Shown here: positions 26,356 to 34,651 of the stretch, in pieces
Numbering within the stretch: position 1 is the stretch's first letter
Layout of the letters: every line of letters starts with the position of its first letter
Source of the DNA: Lentzea albidocapillata
GTDB taxonomy: Bacteria > Actinomycetota > Actinomycetes > Mycobacteriales > Pseudonocardiaceae
Assembly: GCF_000719115.1 (NCBI RefSeq)
Contig: NZ_JOEA01000003.1
Coordinates: 62,001 to 126,000, forward strand
Direction: 5' to 3'
Length of the DNA stretch: 64,000 bases
Position numbers and translations under genes: made by a program
The notes under the pieces: model-generated
Databases searched by the model: none
Told to the model about the DNA's origin: nothing
The model's input: the letters and a program-made list of their open reading frames with translations, nothing else

Positions 26356-28108
26356 AATCAGTCAGGACCCGTGGGCGGCGTTCGACGGCCTGCTCGGCGT
26401 CGAGGTCGTCGAGACGATCGGCGATGGGATCGGATCGCTCGCGTTCCTCGGTCGGTGTTCGACCGAGGACAACCAAGATCCGGAGACGTCGCGAGGCTGG
26501 CAGTACGGCAACGCCCACAAGTTCGTCGAGCCGTTGGGCGGTGTCATCGTCGAGGAGTTCTTCGACATCGGTCAGTCGCGCTCGGTGCCGTGGGAGCGAC
26601 GGCCGGAAGCCTCACGCCTATTGGCAGCGCTCAAGGACAAGGGCCGAGGATGGAACGCGGTTGTGGTCGGTGAAGGGACGCGATGCTGGTTCGGAAACCA
26701 GTTCTCGTTGATCGCACCGAAGTTCGCCGCCTACGGCGTGGATTTGTGGGTGCCGGAACTCGGCGGCAAGTTCGACTCGCGGAACCCGTCCCACAAAATG
26801 CTGATGAGTGTGCTCGGCGGCATGAGCGAGTCTGAGCGCCAGCACGTGCAGGCACGCGTCCGGGCGGCGATGGACGCTCAGGTCGTGAACGAGGGACGGC
26901 ATCAGGGCGGACGCGCACCGTACGGGTACACGGTCGTCGACGCCGGACCGCACCCGAACCCGAGGAAGGCGGCGGAGGGCTATCGACTGCGCGTGCTGGC
27001 GATCGACGAGCCGAGCGCGGTCGTCGTGCGGCGGATCTTCGCCGAGTACCTGACCGGTGAGATGGGAGACCGGGCGATCGCGAACGGCCTCAACCGTGAC
27101 GGGATTCCGTGTCCGTCAGCTCGGCGGCCGGACCAGAACCGGCATCGGCTCGCCGATGGATGGCAGGGCGGCACGGTCCGAGCCATTCTGGAGAACCCGC
27201 GCTACACGGGCTTTGCGTTCTTCGGGCGCTGGACGCGCCAAGAGATGCTGCTCGACCCGGAGGACGTGAGCGCCGGTCACGTAGTGCGGTTCCGCAAGGC
27301 TGCTCCTGATCGTGTGGTCCGTTCTCGCAAGAAGGCCCATCCGCACGTGATCGAAGTCGAGGATTTCGTTCAAGCGCAGTTGCTTCGTCGGTCGCGCGCG
27401 GCTGGTGGATTCTCGGCCGGAAAGAAGCTGGTGCGGGGGCCGAAGCGGACCAAGCGGGTGTATCCGCTTCGGGGACGGGTGAAGTGTGGCTATTGCACTC
27501 GCCGGATGGAGGGCACGCCGCGCGGTCCGAGGACCTACTACCGCTGTGCGCTTCGGACGATGGTCCCCGGTTCGCCTGCGTTGAAGGGGCACCCGACGAA
27601 CGTGTACCTGCCCGAGGCTGCGGCTATGGAGCACTTCAACAAGTGGATTGATCACCTCTTCGATCCGATGAACGTCGACAAAACGGTCTCGGCTCTCGTC
27701 GCGTCCCAAGAGAACGGCGGGACTGGCGCGTCCGACCATGCAGCCGCGAGGAAACGTCTCACCGATGCGGAAGCGAAGCTGCGCCGGTTCCAGGACGCCA
27801 TTGCTGCGGGAATCGACCCGTCTGCTCTCGTCGAGGCGATGAACGAGGCGCAGGAGAAGCGCGCGGCGGCTCAAGCCGAGCTGAACGGGGTACCGAAACG
27901 CGTCGGGCGAAGCGCCGCAGAGATCCACGCCATGGTTGATTCGCTCGGCGACGTGAAGAAGGTAATCAGGCAGGCGGACCCCGCCGAGCTGCAAAGACTG
28001 TACGAAGCGCTGAACGTGGAGATCGTGTACAACGCAACGGGCCGGATGCTCGATGCGAGCATCCGGCCCGTTGGTAGGGATAAAACCAGTGTCCGAGGGG
28101 GGACTTGA
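26345..28108 (+). CDS. Large serine recombinase (integrase) of the element
   Basis: 587 residues. The resolvase domain has the nucleophile region LGRCSTEDNQDP with Ser39, and the helix SESERQHVQARVRAAM at 161-176. The recombinase domain (about 195-300) and a zinc ribbon with C381, C384 and C401 follow, then a coiled coil near 440-500. GGGAGGTCAG precedes the ATG. The start codon region carries GACTG-N7-CAGTC (26347-26363), similar to the element operator. The last 19 bases overlap the 3' end of tRNA-Leu, the presumed attachment site. It appears intact and is the likely integrase. Confidence 0.95.
   Translation: MTVEISQDPWAAFDGLLGVEVVETIGDGIGSLAFLGRCSTEDNQDPETSRGWQYGNAHKFVEPLGGVIVEEFFDIGQSRSVPWERRPEASRLLAALKDKGRGWNAVVVGEGTRCWFGNQFSLIAPKFAAYGVDLWVPELGGKFDSRNPSHKMLMSVLGGMSESERQHVQARVRAAMDAQVVNEGRHQGGRAPYGYTVVDAGPHPNPRKAAEGYRLRVLAIDEPSAVVVRRIFAEYLTGEMGDRAIANGLNRDGIPCPSARRPDQNRHRLADGWQGGTVRAILENPRYTGFAFFGRWTRQEMLLDPEDVSAGHVVRFRKAAPDRVVRSRKKAHPHVIEVEDFVQAQLLRRSRAAGGFSAGKKLVRGPKRTKRVYPLRGRVKCGYCTRRMEGTPRGPRTYYRCALRTMVPGSPALKGHPTNVYLPEAAAMEHFNKWIDHLFDPMNVDKTVSALVASQENGGTGASDHAAARKRLTDAEAKLRRFQDAIAAGIDPSALVEAMNEAQEKRAAAQAELNGVPKRVGRSAAEIHAMVDSLGDVKKVIRQADPAELQRLYEALNVEIVYNATGRMLDASIRPVGRDKTSVRGGT
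28036..28072. repeat. 17-bp perfect hairpin at the recombinase 3' end
   Basis: AACGGGCCGGATGCTCG at 28036-28052, a three-base loop, and the exact complement at 28056-28072. It lies within codons near the end of the recombinase, 17 bases before the att core. The remnant recombinase has an imperfect hairpin (13555-13579) 20 bases before its core. It may stop transcription from running into the tRNA gene or take part in recombination. Confidence 0.7.
28089..28098. repeat. Right copy of the att core repeat in the tRNA 3' end
   Basis: GTGTCCGAGG covers the discriminator and the acceptor-stem end of tRNA-Leu and equals the copy at 13599-13608. Integration at the 3' end would keep the tRNA intact, as is seen. 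Confidence 0.6.
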
Positions 28109-28172
28109 ACCCCCACCCCCTTTCGGGGACTAGCACCTCAAGCTAGCGCGTCTGCCATTCCGCCACCCGGAC
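28090..28172 (-). tRNA. tRNA-Leu (anticodon GAG)
   Basis: An 83-base gene on the minus strand. The acceptor stem is GTCCGGG paired with CTCGGAC, the D region reads GGCGGAATGGCAGACGCG, and the anticodon arm is CTAGC-TTGAGGT-GCTAG with GAG at the anticodon. A variable arm of the leucine class (CCCCGAAAGGGG) follows, and the T loop is GGTTCAAGTCC. CCA is not encoded. The 3' end overlaps the recombinase gene and serves as the attachment site. Confidence 0.97.
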
Positions 28173-28626
28173 GTATTTCGTTGTGCCCCGGCTCGCACCG
28201 TGGTGTGCATAGGTTACATGATCGTCAGCGCGCGCCAAAATCGGGGGGACGCGCTTGTGTCTGTGCTGGTCGGCGGTCTGCGGGTTAGGTCGGTGGGTGG
28301 TTGAGGTTGCTGGGTGGTTGCTTGACTCCGACCGCGCCTTGCGGTGGCAGGTCGAGCGGGATCTGGTGGGGGTCCTGAGGCTGTTTGGGGTGCTGCTCGG
28401 GCTTGGGTGAGCGGTTCGGGGCTCGATTGGTGTGGGTACAGCGTGCTCAACGCCTTGGGCTACTTCCGGGCGGCCGGGAAGAAGGATCCCTGAGGGCGTC
28501 CAAGATTGTTCGTGTTGCCCGGCAGGAGGATGGGACCTGGTTGCAGGGTGGGCGGGGTGGTTTGAGATCGATGTTGAGAGGCGAAGTGGGCTCACGCGCG
28601 ATGAGGGTTCTTCGGTGGTGGGAGGG
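28173..28626. other. 454-base gap with no recognised gene
   Basis: The stretch between tRNA-Leu and the response regulator gene has open frames but none with plausible protein composition. The top strand is unusually rich in G and T in its middle part. A weak pair AGCGCG/CGCGCT sits at 28227-28255. The tRNA promoter should lie at its left end on the minus strand. I see no other element. Confidence 0.5.
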
Positions 28627-29232
28627 TTAGATCCAGCCTTTTGCCCTGGCGAAGCGGGCTGCTTCGTGGCGGTTCGAGGCGCCGGTTTTGCCCACGGCTG
28701 AGGAGAGGTAGTTGCGGACTGTGCCTGGGGAGAGGGAGGCGCGGCGGGCTATTTCCTCGATCGGGGCGCCTTCGAGTGCCAGTTCCAGGACGTCTGCTTC
28801 TCGTGGGGTCAGGGGGCTGTCGCCGGCGCTGATGGCCTCGGCGGCGAGGGCCGGGTCTACGTAGCGGCCGCCTGTGTGGACGGTTCTGACGACTGTGGCC
28901 AGGACGTCCGAGGAGACGGTTTTCGGGAGGAAGCCTCGTACTCCTGCTGCCAGTGCGCGTTTCAGGTGTCCTGGGCGGCCGTGGCTGGTGACGATCATGG
29001 TGGAGCACGTGGGTAGTTCGAGTGCGAGAGATTGGGCTACCGCTACGCCGTCGAGGTCTGGCATTTGCAGGTCGATGACGGCTACGTCGGGGCGGACCAC
29101 TCGGGCGGTGGCTATGGCTTCGGCGCCGGTGGCGGCTTGGGCTACTACCTCCAGGTCGTCTTCCAGTGACAGCAAGGCCGCCATGGCGCCTCGGATCAGG
29201 TGTTCGTCGTCTGCCAGGAGGATGCGGATCAC
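28627..29232 (-). CDS. NarL/LuxR-type response regulator
   Basis: 201 residues from the GTG at 29232. The receiver has the acidic pair D8-D9, phospho-acceptor D54 in VAVIDLQMPD and the lysine in GFLPKT. The C-terminal HTH LuxR domain reads LTPREADVLELALEGAPIEE, then LSPGTVRNYLSSAVGKTGA. The start overlaps the stop of the kinase gene. It is the last gene of a four-gene operon, ABC ATPase, permease, kinase and regulator, and likely controls that exporter in response to the signal sensed by the kinase. Confidence 0.95.
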   Translation of the reverse strand: MIRILLADDEHLIRGAMAALLSLEDDLEVVAQAATGAEAIATARVVRPDVAVIDLQMPDLDGVAVAQSLALELPTCSTMIVTSHGRPGHLKRALAAGVRGFLPKTVSSDVLATVVRTVHTGGRYVDPALAAEAISAGDSPLTPREADVLELALEGAPIEEIARRASLSPGTVRNYLSSAVGKTGASNRHEAARFARAKGWI

Positions 29233-30371
29233 GGGAGCTCCACGGTGAGGACGAAGCGGTTGGGGGCTTCCGGGGTGGCGGTTACGGAGCCGCCCAGGGC
29301 CGCTACGCGTTCGTGCAGGCCCGTCAGGCCGCTGCCGAAGCGGAACGCGTCTAGTGAGACGCCGTCGTTCGTCATCGTGAGGACCTTGCCGCGCAACGTG
29401 ATCGTGCACGTTGTGGCTTCGCTGTGGCGCAGGACGTTGGTCACGCCTTCGCGGACCGCCCAGCCGAGGGCGCCGGCCGGTTCGCCGTCGAACGTCACGT
29501 CGCCGATCACGCGGCAGTCGATGCCTGCGGAGGCGAGTAGTGAGCGGGCGCCCGCCAGTTCCACGGAGAGGTCGGCGGTGCGGTAGCCGCTGACCACGGC
29601 GCGGAGTTCGTCCAGGGAGTCCTGGGCGATCTGGCGGACCTCCAGCATCTCGTCCACGGCTGCCGGGGAACGGCCGCGGCGGGCCAGTTGGGCCGCCAGG
29701 TCGGCCTTCAGGGCCACGGCGGAGAGGTTGCGGCCCACCACGTCGTGCAGGTCGCGGGCGAAGCGGAGGCGTTCTTCGGCCACGGCCAGGTTCGCGCGGA
29801 CGTCTCGGGAGCGGTCGAGCTCCCAGACGATGGCGAGCATCCAGAGGGTCGAGCGGAACGCGACCACCAGGAACTGCAGCATGATGCTGATGAACAGGGC
29901 GTGGCCTGGTGGCGCGGTGAGCAGCATCCAGACGCCGCCCACGGCGGCCGCCAGCACGACGTAGCGCGGGCGGAGCACGGCGGACAGGGTGGTGATCGCC
30001 AGGATCAGGAAGATCACCGAGATGCCGTCGCCCGGGCTGTCGGGCTTGCCGGGCAACGGATCCGGGTACGTCAGTTCGCCGGCGGCCAGCACCGCGCAGG
30101 TGGCGATCAGGTAGGCCGTCAGCAGGGTGCGCGGGAACGGGCCCCGGCCGAGGTGGTACTCGATGCCGAGGTGAGCCAGGCGGAAGCTCAGGACCACGTA
30201 GGTCAGCACCACCGCGACGAGCACGAGCAGGGCGGCGTTGCTGATCTCCGGGGCCAGGCCGATGAGCAGCAACGGCGGCAGGAACACGTAACTGACGTAG
30301 AACGTGTAGCGGACGAACAGGTCGAACCGCGCCGCGCTGCCACGCGACCGCCACCAGCCGAGCAAGTTCAC
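29229..30371 (-). CDS. Sensor histidine kinase (HisKA_3)
   Basis: 380 residues from the GTG at 30371. Five to six membrane helices fill residues 20-185. The HisKA_3 motif FARDLHDVVGRNLSAVA carries H209, and the ATPase domain shows REGVTNVLRHSEAT (N box) and SGLTGLHERV (G box). The GTG overlaps the permease stop; the GGAGG nearby is too close to serve it, so translation is probably by coupling. The short extracellular parts suggest membrane-stress or in-membrane ligand sensing, as for antibiotic-responsive kinases beside ABC exporters. Confidence 0.95.
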   Translation of the reverse strand: MNLLGWWRSRGSAARFDLFVRYTFYVSYVFLPPLLLIGLAPEISNAALLVLVAVVLTYVVLSFRLAHLGIEYHLGRGPFPRTLLTAYLIATCAVLAAGELTYPDPLPGKPDSPGDGISVIFLILAITTLSAVLRPRYVVLAAAVGGVWMLLTAPPGHALFISIMLQFLVVAFRSTLWMLAIVWELDRSRDVRANLAVAEERLRFARDLHDVVGRNLSAVALKADLAAQLARRGRSPAAVDEMLEVRQIAQDSLDELRAVVSGYRTADLSVELAGARSLLASAGIDCRVIGDVTFDGEPAGALGWAVREGVTNVLRHSEATTCTITLRGKVLTMTNDGVSLDAFRFGSGLTGLHERVAALGGSVTATPEAPNRFVLTVELP

Positions 30372-31075
30372 CTCCGGGGATCCCACCTGAACCACCGCTG
30401 CACAGCGTAGGTCCCCAGGACGATCCACACCGCCAGGACGATCAACGGCTGCAGCACGGGTCCGTCGGCCCACCCGGCGCGCAGCAGTTCGAGCACCGGC
30501 GTCAGCGGCAGGTACTTCAGTACGGAGGCGATCGGGTCGGGCAGCACCGAGAGCGGGAACATCAGGCCGGAGCCGAACAGGCACGCCATCAGCACCGGCA
30601 ACGACGTCACCTGCGCCATCTCCACGGTCCGGGTGAACGCCGAGGACGCTGCCGCCAGCAGCACGAACACCGCGACGCCGCCGAGCACGCCGAGCAGCAG
30701 GAACCACGGCCGCGCCGGCAGCGCCACGCCGGTGATCACCCCGACGACCACGGTGTACAGCACCATCTGCCCCAAGGCGACCACGACGGACGGCAGGGCG
30801 GCGCCGGCCAGGATCTCCGGATCGGTCAGCTCACCGACGCGCAGCCGCTTGAGCACCAGCTCCTCACGCCGCGCGACGAACGTGGTCACGAGGTTGTAGT
30901 ACACCGCCATCAGCAGTGCGAACCCGACCAGCCCGACGACCAGGGGCACGCCGTCGGCGTCCACCGAGTACAGCACCGGCGCGAGCAACAACGGCAGCAG
31001 CAACGAGTTGAACAGCGCGGTCCGGTTGCGCCAGAACAACTTCAGCTCGGCCTGTCCCACAGCCACGGCCCTCAT
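30368..31075 (-). CDS. ABC-2 type transporter permease
   Basis: 235 residues with six membrane helices of the ABC2 family (LFNSLLLPLLLAPVLYSV; LVGLVGFALLMAVYYNL; VALGQMVLYTVVVGVITG and others) and the inter-helix pattern FVARREELVLKRLRVGELT that contacts the ATPase. The ATG at 31075 overlaps the ATPase stop. It pairs with the upstream ATP-binding protein as a drug or lipid exporter of the DrrAB kind. The substrate is unknown. Confidence 0.93.
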   Translation of the reverse strand: MRAVAVGQAELKLFWRNRTALFNSLLLPLLLAPVLYSVDADGVPLVVGLVGFALLMAVYYNLVTTFVARREELVLKRLRVGELTDPEILAGAALPSVVVALGQMVLYTVVVGVITGVALPARPWFLLLGVLGGVAVFVLLAAASSAFTRTVEMAQVTSLPVLMACLFGSGLMFPLSVLPDPIASVLKYLPLTPVLELLRAGWADGPVLQPLIVLAVWIVLGTYAVQRWFRWDPRR

Positions 31076-31956
31076 GCCGCCTCCTCCGCGATCGCCAGGA
31101 ACGCCTCTTCGAGCGACGCCGACCGGGCGTCCAAACCGGACAGTTCGACGTTGTTGTGCTGAGCCCACACCAGCAGTTCGTGCAGGGTGGACTGCAGTTC
31201 GTTGGTCCGTACGGTCACGCGCCCCGACGACTCCGCATCGGCGACGACGGGCAGTGCGATCCCCGGCGGCGGCACGAACGAGATGCGTGACGGGTACGCG
31301 TCCACCACCTCGGACACCGTTCCCTGCGCCACGATCCGGCCGCGGTGCATGATCGCCAGCCGGTCGGCCAGCGCCTGCGCCTCCTCCAGGTAATGCGTGG
31401 TCAGCAGCACGGTCACGCCCTCGCGCAACAGGGCGCGAATGAGCTCCCACGTGTTGCGCCGGCTCTCCGGGTCGAGTCCGGTGGTCGGCTCGTCGAGGAA
31501 CAACACCTCCGGCTTTCCCAGCAACGCCAGGGCCAGGTCCAGCCGCCGCCGCTCACCACCGGACAACTGCTTCACCCGCACCGACGCCCGATGGGCCAGG
31601 TCGACGAGGGACAACGCCTCGTCGACGGGCCGCGGCGACGTCAGCGTCCCCGCCCACATCCGCGCCGCCTCGCTCACGGTCAGGTCGGGCGGGAAACCGC
31701 CTTCCTGCAGCATCACGCCCATCCGCGGCCGGACGACCTTGCGCTCGGCGAACGGGTCGTGGCCCAGCACGCGCACGGACCCCTCGGCCGGGCGTGAGAG
31801 CCCTTCCACGACCTCCACCGTCGATGTCTTCCCCGCACCGTTCGTGCCGAGCAGGGCGAACATCTCGCCCCGCTCCACGTCAAATGACACGCCCCGGACA
31901 GCCTCGAAACCTCCGCTGTACCGGCGAGTCAGCCCCCGCACCTCGATCGCTGTCAT
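31072..31956 (-). CDS. ABC transporter ATP-binding protein
   Basis: 294 residues. Walker A GTNGAGKTS starts at residue 37, the signature LSGGERRR and Walker B VLFLDEPTTGLD follow, and the switch histidine is in LLTTHYLEEAQ. The C-terminal 80 residues form the DUF4162-like extension of drug exporters. The ATG at 31956 has GGAGA about ten bases upstream. It is the first gene of the operon and is divergent from a TetR-type gene, with palindromes between them. Confidence 0.95.
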   Translation of the reverse strand: MTAIEVRGLTRRYSGGFEAVRGVSFDVERGEMFALLGTNGAGKTSTVEVVEGLSRPAEGSVRVLGHDPFAERKVVRPRMGVMLQEGGFPPDLTVSEAARMWAGTLTSPRPVDEALSLVDLAHRASVRVKQLSGGERRRLDLALALLGKPEVLFLDEPTTGLDPESRRNTWELIRALLREGVTVLLTTHYLEEAQALADRLAIMHRGRIVAQGTVSEVVDAYPSRISFVPPPGIALPVVADAESSGRVTVRTNELQSTLHELLVWAQHNNVELSGLDARSASLEEAFLAIAEEAA

Positions 31957-32014
31957 GAGTAAACGATCTCCGGGGAAACGGTGCATCGGCAGTGCCGTCA
32001 CACACCAGTTCCCC

Positions 32015-32028
32015 ATGACAGATGTCAT
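32015..32028. promoter_or_regulatory. Palindrome in the ABC/TetR divergent promoter
   Basis: ATGACA-GA-TGTCAT is a perfect 14-base palindrome 59 bases upstream of the ABC ATPase ATG. It differs from the TetR-side palindrome at 32040, so it may bind another regulator. Confidence 0.5.
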
Positions 32029-32039
32029 AGTTGCCAAGA

Positions 32040-32061
32040 TCAGATTAAGGTCGTAATCTGA
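32040..32061. promoter_or_regulatory. TetR-type operator
   Basis: TCAGATTA-N6-TAATCTGA is a perfect inverted repeat with 8-base arms that ends five bases before the GTG of the TetR gene. This spacing and symmetry are normal for an autoregulatory TetR operator, and the start is probably leaderless or nearly so. Confidence 0.75.
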
Positions 32062-32066
32062 CGACC

Positions 32067-32633
32067 GTGCCAAAATACGCGGATCCCGTCGAACGGCGTC
32101 AGCAGGTGGTGGCCGCCCTCTACCGGGTGGTCGACGCCGAGGGGCTGGACGCGGCGAGCCTGCCCAGGATCGCCCGGGAGCTGAACGCCACCACGGGCCT
32201 GCTGCAGAAGTACTTCCGCAGCAAGGACGAGCTGCTGCTGTTCGCGCAGGACCAGCTCACCGAGGAACTCACGGCGAGCGTGCGGACGGTCCTGGGGCAA
32301 GAGGGGAGCCTCCAGGAACGGCTGCACAAGGCGTTGTGCGCCATTGCGCTCCTGGACGACGCGGCGCGCGCACGGGTGTGGCTCGCGTTCGCGGCTCGTG
32401 CGGCGGCCAATCCCGTGTTGCTGCAACGGCATGTGGAGGGTGCGCGGGAGATCAGGGATCTGTGCCGGCACGTGCTGGAGGCCGCGGGTCTGGACGGCGG
32501 GGAGGCCGTCGGGCTCGCGGCTCTGCTCGACGGGGTGACGGCGCAACGCGCGCTGGAACCGGAAGTGATGACAGGGGAGGTGGCGGAGCGGGTGATCGCC
32601 CGCCACCTCGAACGACTGTGGGGGAGCACATGA
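32067..32633 (+). CDS. TetR-family regulator
   Basis: 188 residues. The N-terminal HTH covers about 10-55 (RRQQVVAALYRVVDAEGLDA, LPRIARELNATTGLLQKYFR). The C-terminal TetR_C domain is helical (ALLDGVTAQRALEPEVMTGE), resembling BetI-like members. GTG start right after a perfect operator. Its stop overlaps the next ATG, so it is co-transcribed with a GAP-family membrane protein. It probably represses that pair and perhaps the divergent ABC operon. Confidence 0.93.
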   Translation: MPKYADPVERRQQVVAALYRVVDAEGLDAASLPRIARELNATTGLLQKYFRSKDELLLFAQDQLTEELTASVRTVLGQEGSLQERLHKALCAIALLDDAARARVWLAFAARAAANPVLLQRHVEGAREIRDLCRHVLEAAGLDGGEAVGLAALLDGVTAQRALEPEVMTGEVAERVIARHLERLWGST

Positions 32634-33292
32634 CACTGGGACTGGTGGCGGCGCTGGCGGGACTGGCGCTGCTCGACTCGACGAGCATCGGGACGTTGTT
32701 CATCCCGATCTGGCTGATGCTCACGCCGGGGCGGCTGAAGCTGAGCAGGTTCGCCGTCTACCTCGGCACGATCACGGTCTTCTACTTCGTGGTCGGCGTG
32801 CTGATCGTGCTCGGCGCCTCGCAGGTGATCGGTCACCTCGACAGCCAGGTGGCGATCTGGATCCAACTGGTGATCGGCGTGTTCCTGTTCGCGGTCAGCT
32901 TCCGCTTCGACAGCAAGAAGAAGCTGGACACCGGCAAGTGGCAGAACCGCGCCAACGGGTCCGTGGCGGCGCTCGCAGGCGTCGCGGTGCTGGCGGGTGT
33001 GGTCGAGCTCGCGACGATGCTGCCCTACCTGGGTGCGATCGGGATGATGAGCGCCGCCGACCTGAACGCGGGCCAGATCGGGCTGCTCCTAGCCGGATAC
33101 TGCCTGGTCATGATCGTGCCCGCGCTCCTGCTGCTGGGCGGCAGGCTGGCGCTCCGGGCGAGGATCGAGCCGTTCCTGACCAGGATCAGCACCTGGTTCG
33201 CGGAAAAGGGGGCGGGCGCGACGGGCTGGATTCTCGGTATCGCCGGGTTTCTGGTCGCCCGCGATGCTGTCGCCCGGCTGTTCTTCCTGTGA
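32630..33292 (+). CDS. GAP/Sap-family membrane protein
   Basis: 220 residues with six membrane helices. The N-terminal GLVAALAGLALLDSTSIGTL and the later GVVELATMLPYLGAIGMM are typical of the GAP (LysE-like superfamily) proteins known from mycobacterial glycolipid export. The gene starts inside the TetR stop codon. A lipid or small-molecule export role under TetR control is likely; the substrate cannot be told. Confidence 0.85.
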   Translation: MTLGLVAALAGLALLDSTSIGTLFIPIWLMLTPGRLKLSRFAVYLGTITVFYFVVGVLIVLGASQVIGHLDSQVAIWIQLVIGVFLFAVSFRFDSKKKLDTGKWQNRANGSVAALAGVAVLAGVVELATMLPYLGAIGMMSAADLNAGQIGLLLAGYCLVMIVPALLLLGGRLALRARIEPFLTRISTWFAEKGAGATGWILGIAGFLVARDAVARLFFL

Positions 33293-33350
33293 ACCATTTG
33301 GTCCAGTTGGCTGAACGACCCGGTTCCGTTTTACTCCTACACTCGCCTGC

Positions 33351-34508
33351 GTGACTGGGCTGGACGATCCGCGCAGATCGGTCCCGCGTGAACTGGCGCC
33401 GTTGCTCCGAATGGAAGTCGCGCCCGTTTCGGTGAGTATTTTCGAGGCGATCGAGAAATCGATTCCGGAATACAGCACGTTCCGGGGCAACGTGGTCGAC
33501 GGAATCCGGCAGGCGCTGGTGAAGTTCGTCGACCGCATTGCCGCGCCCGATGCCGAGCCCGATCCGCACGACGACATCCACCGCAAGCTCGGCGCGTGGG
33601 AGTTCAAGTCCGGGCGCAGCCTCGACAGCCTGCAGGCCGCCTACCGGATCGGCGCGCGGGTGGCGTGGCGGCACGTCTGCGGGTTCGCCGAACGGCGTGA
33701 GCTGTCGCTGCGGCTCATGTCGGTGCTGGGCGAGGCGATGTTCGCCCACGTCGACGAGCTGGTGAGCCTGTCGGTCGAGGGGTACGCGGCCGCGCAGGCG
33801 AGTGCCGCGGGCACGCTGGAACGCAAGCGGCGCAAGCTGATGGAGCTGCTCGTCGCCGACTCCGCCGGCAACTGGCAGGTGGTGCTGGACGCGGCGCGGG
33901 CGGCGGCCTGGCCGATGCCGGACCGGCTGGTGGCGGTGGCGCTCGAGCCGTCCGCCGCGCCCGCGGACGACCTGCCGGCCGACGTCCTGGTCAACTTCGA
34001 GGACGCCACGCCGTACCTGCTGGTGCCGAACCCGGCCGCGGTGACGCGCTGGCTCCGCGGGGCCCTGCCGGGATGGCGGGCGGCGGTCGGTCTGCCGGTG
34101 GCTCCTCAGGATGTGCGCAGGTCACTGGCCTGCGCACGCCGGGTCCTCGCCCTCTCCAGGAAGAAGGTGCTGCCGGACCGGCCGGTCCTCGACTGCGCCG
34201 ACCACATCGTCGAACTGACCGTGCTCGCGGACGAGTTCCTGGCCCGGCAGCTCGCCGAACGGGCGCTGGCGCCGCTCGTCCCGCTCACCGATCTGCAACG
34301 CACCAAGCTCGCCGAGACGCTGCTGGTGTGGCTGTCGGCGCGGGGCGGGGCGCCCGAGGTCGCCGCCCGGCTGAAGGTGCATCCGCAGACCGTGCGCTAC
34401 CGCGTCAACCAGTTGGACGAACTCTTCGGCGACCGAATGCACGACGCGGAGGAGCGGTTCAACCTCGAACTGGCCCTGCGCGCGCACTATTTGTTGCTGC
34501 GCGACTGA
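33351..34508 (+). CDS. PucR/CdaR-type regulator
   Basis: 385 residues. An N-terminal helical sensory domain is typical of PucR-like actinobacterial regulators (WEFKSGRSLDSLQAAYRIGA near residue 85, characteristic of the RsbRD-like N domain). The C-terminal HTH_30 motif is KLAETLLVWLSARGGAPEVA followed by LKVHPQTVRYRVNQLDELFG. GTG start without a strong ribosome site; a short intergenic of 58 bases precedes it. The target genes are unknown, but the secreted protein downstream is a candidate. Confidence 0.9.
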   Translation: MTGLDDPRRSVPRELAPLLRMEVAPVSVSIFEAIEKSIPEYSTFRGNVVDGIRQALVKFVDRIAAPDAEPDPHDDIHRKLGAWEFKSGRSLDSLQAAYRIGARVAWRHVCGFAERRELSLRLMSVLGEAMFAHVDELVSLSVEGYAAAQASAAGTLERKRRKLMELLVADSAGNWQVVLDAARAAAWPMPDRLVAVALEPSAAPADDLPADVLVNFEDATPYLLVPNPAAVTRWLRGALPGWRAAVGLPVAPQDVRRSLACARRVLALSRKKVLPDRPVLDCADHIVELTVLADEFLARQLAERALAPLVPLTDLQRTKLAETLLVWLSARGGAPEVAARLKVHPQTVRYRVNQLDELFGDRMHDAEERFNLELALRAHYLLLRD

Positions 34509-34584
34509 CAAATCACCGGAAGCAATTTCGCACGCGGATGACAAAAGCGGGTTTTTGCTTGCCTCCCGGAATGCGGCGCGGTTA

Positions 34585-34602
34585 CTTTACTGGCGAGTAA
34601 AG
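34585..34602. promoter_or_regulatory. Operator-like palindrome before the secreted protein gene
   Basis: CTTTACT-GGCG-AGTAAAG is a perfect inverted repeat 50 bases upstream of the ATG at 34652. TTACTNNCGAGTAA-like sites are typical of TetR-family control. The regulator is not identified. Confidence 0.5.
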
Positions 34603-34651
34603 CAACACCGCCTTCTTGCAGTTCAATGACGTTCTCAGGAGGTCCCTGCAG

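Noticed and set aside
28143..28595. 150-codon minus-strand frame overlapping tRNA-Leu
   Set aside because: It runs through the tRNA gene and consists of low-complexity Pro/Arg/Thr sequence.
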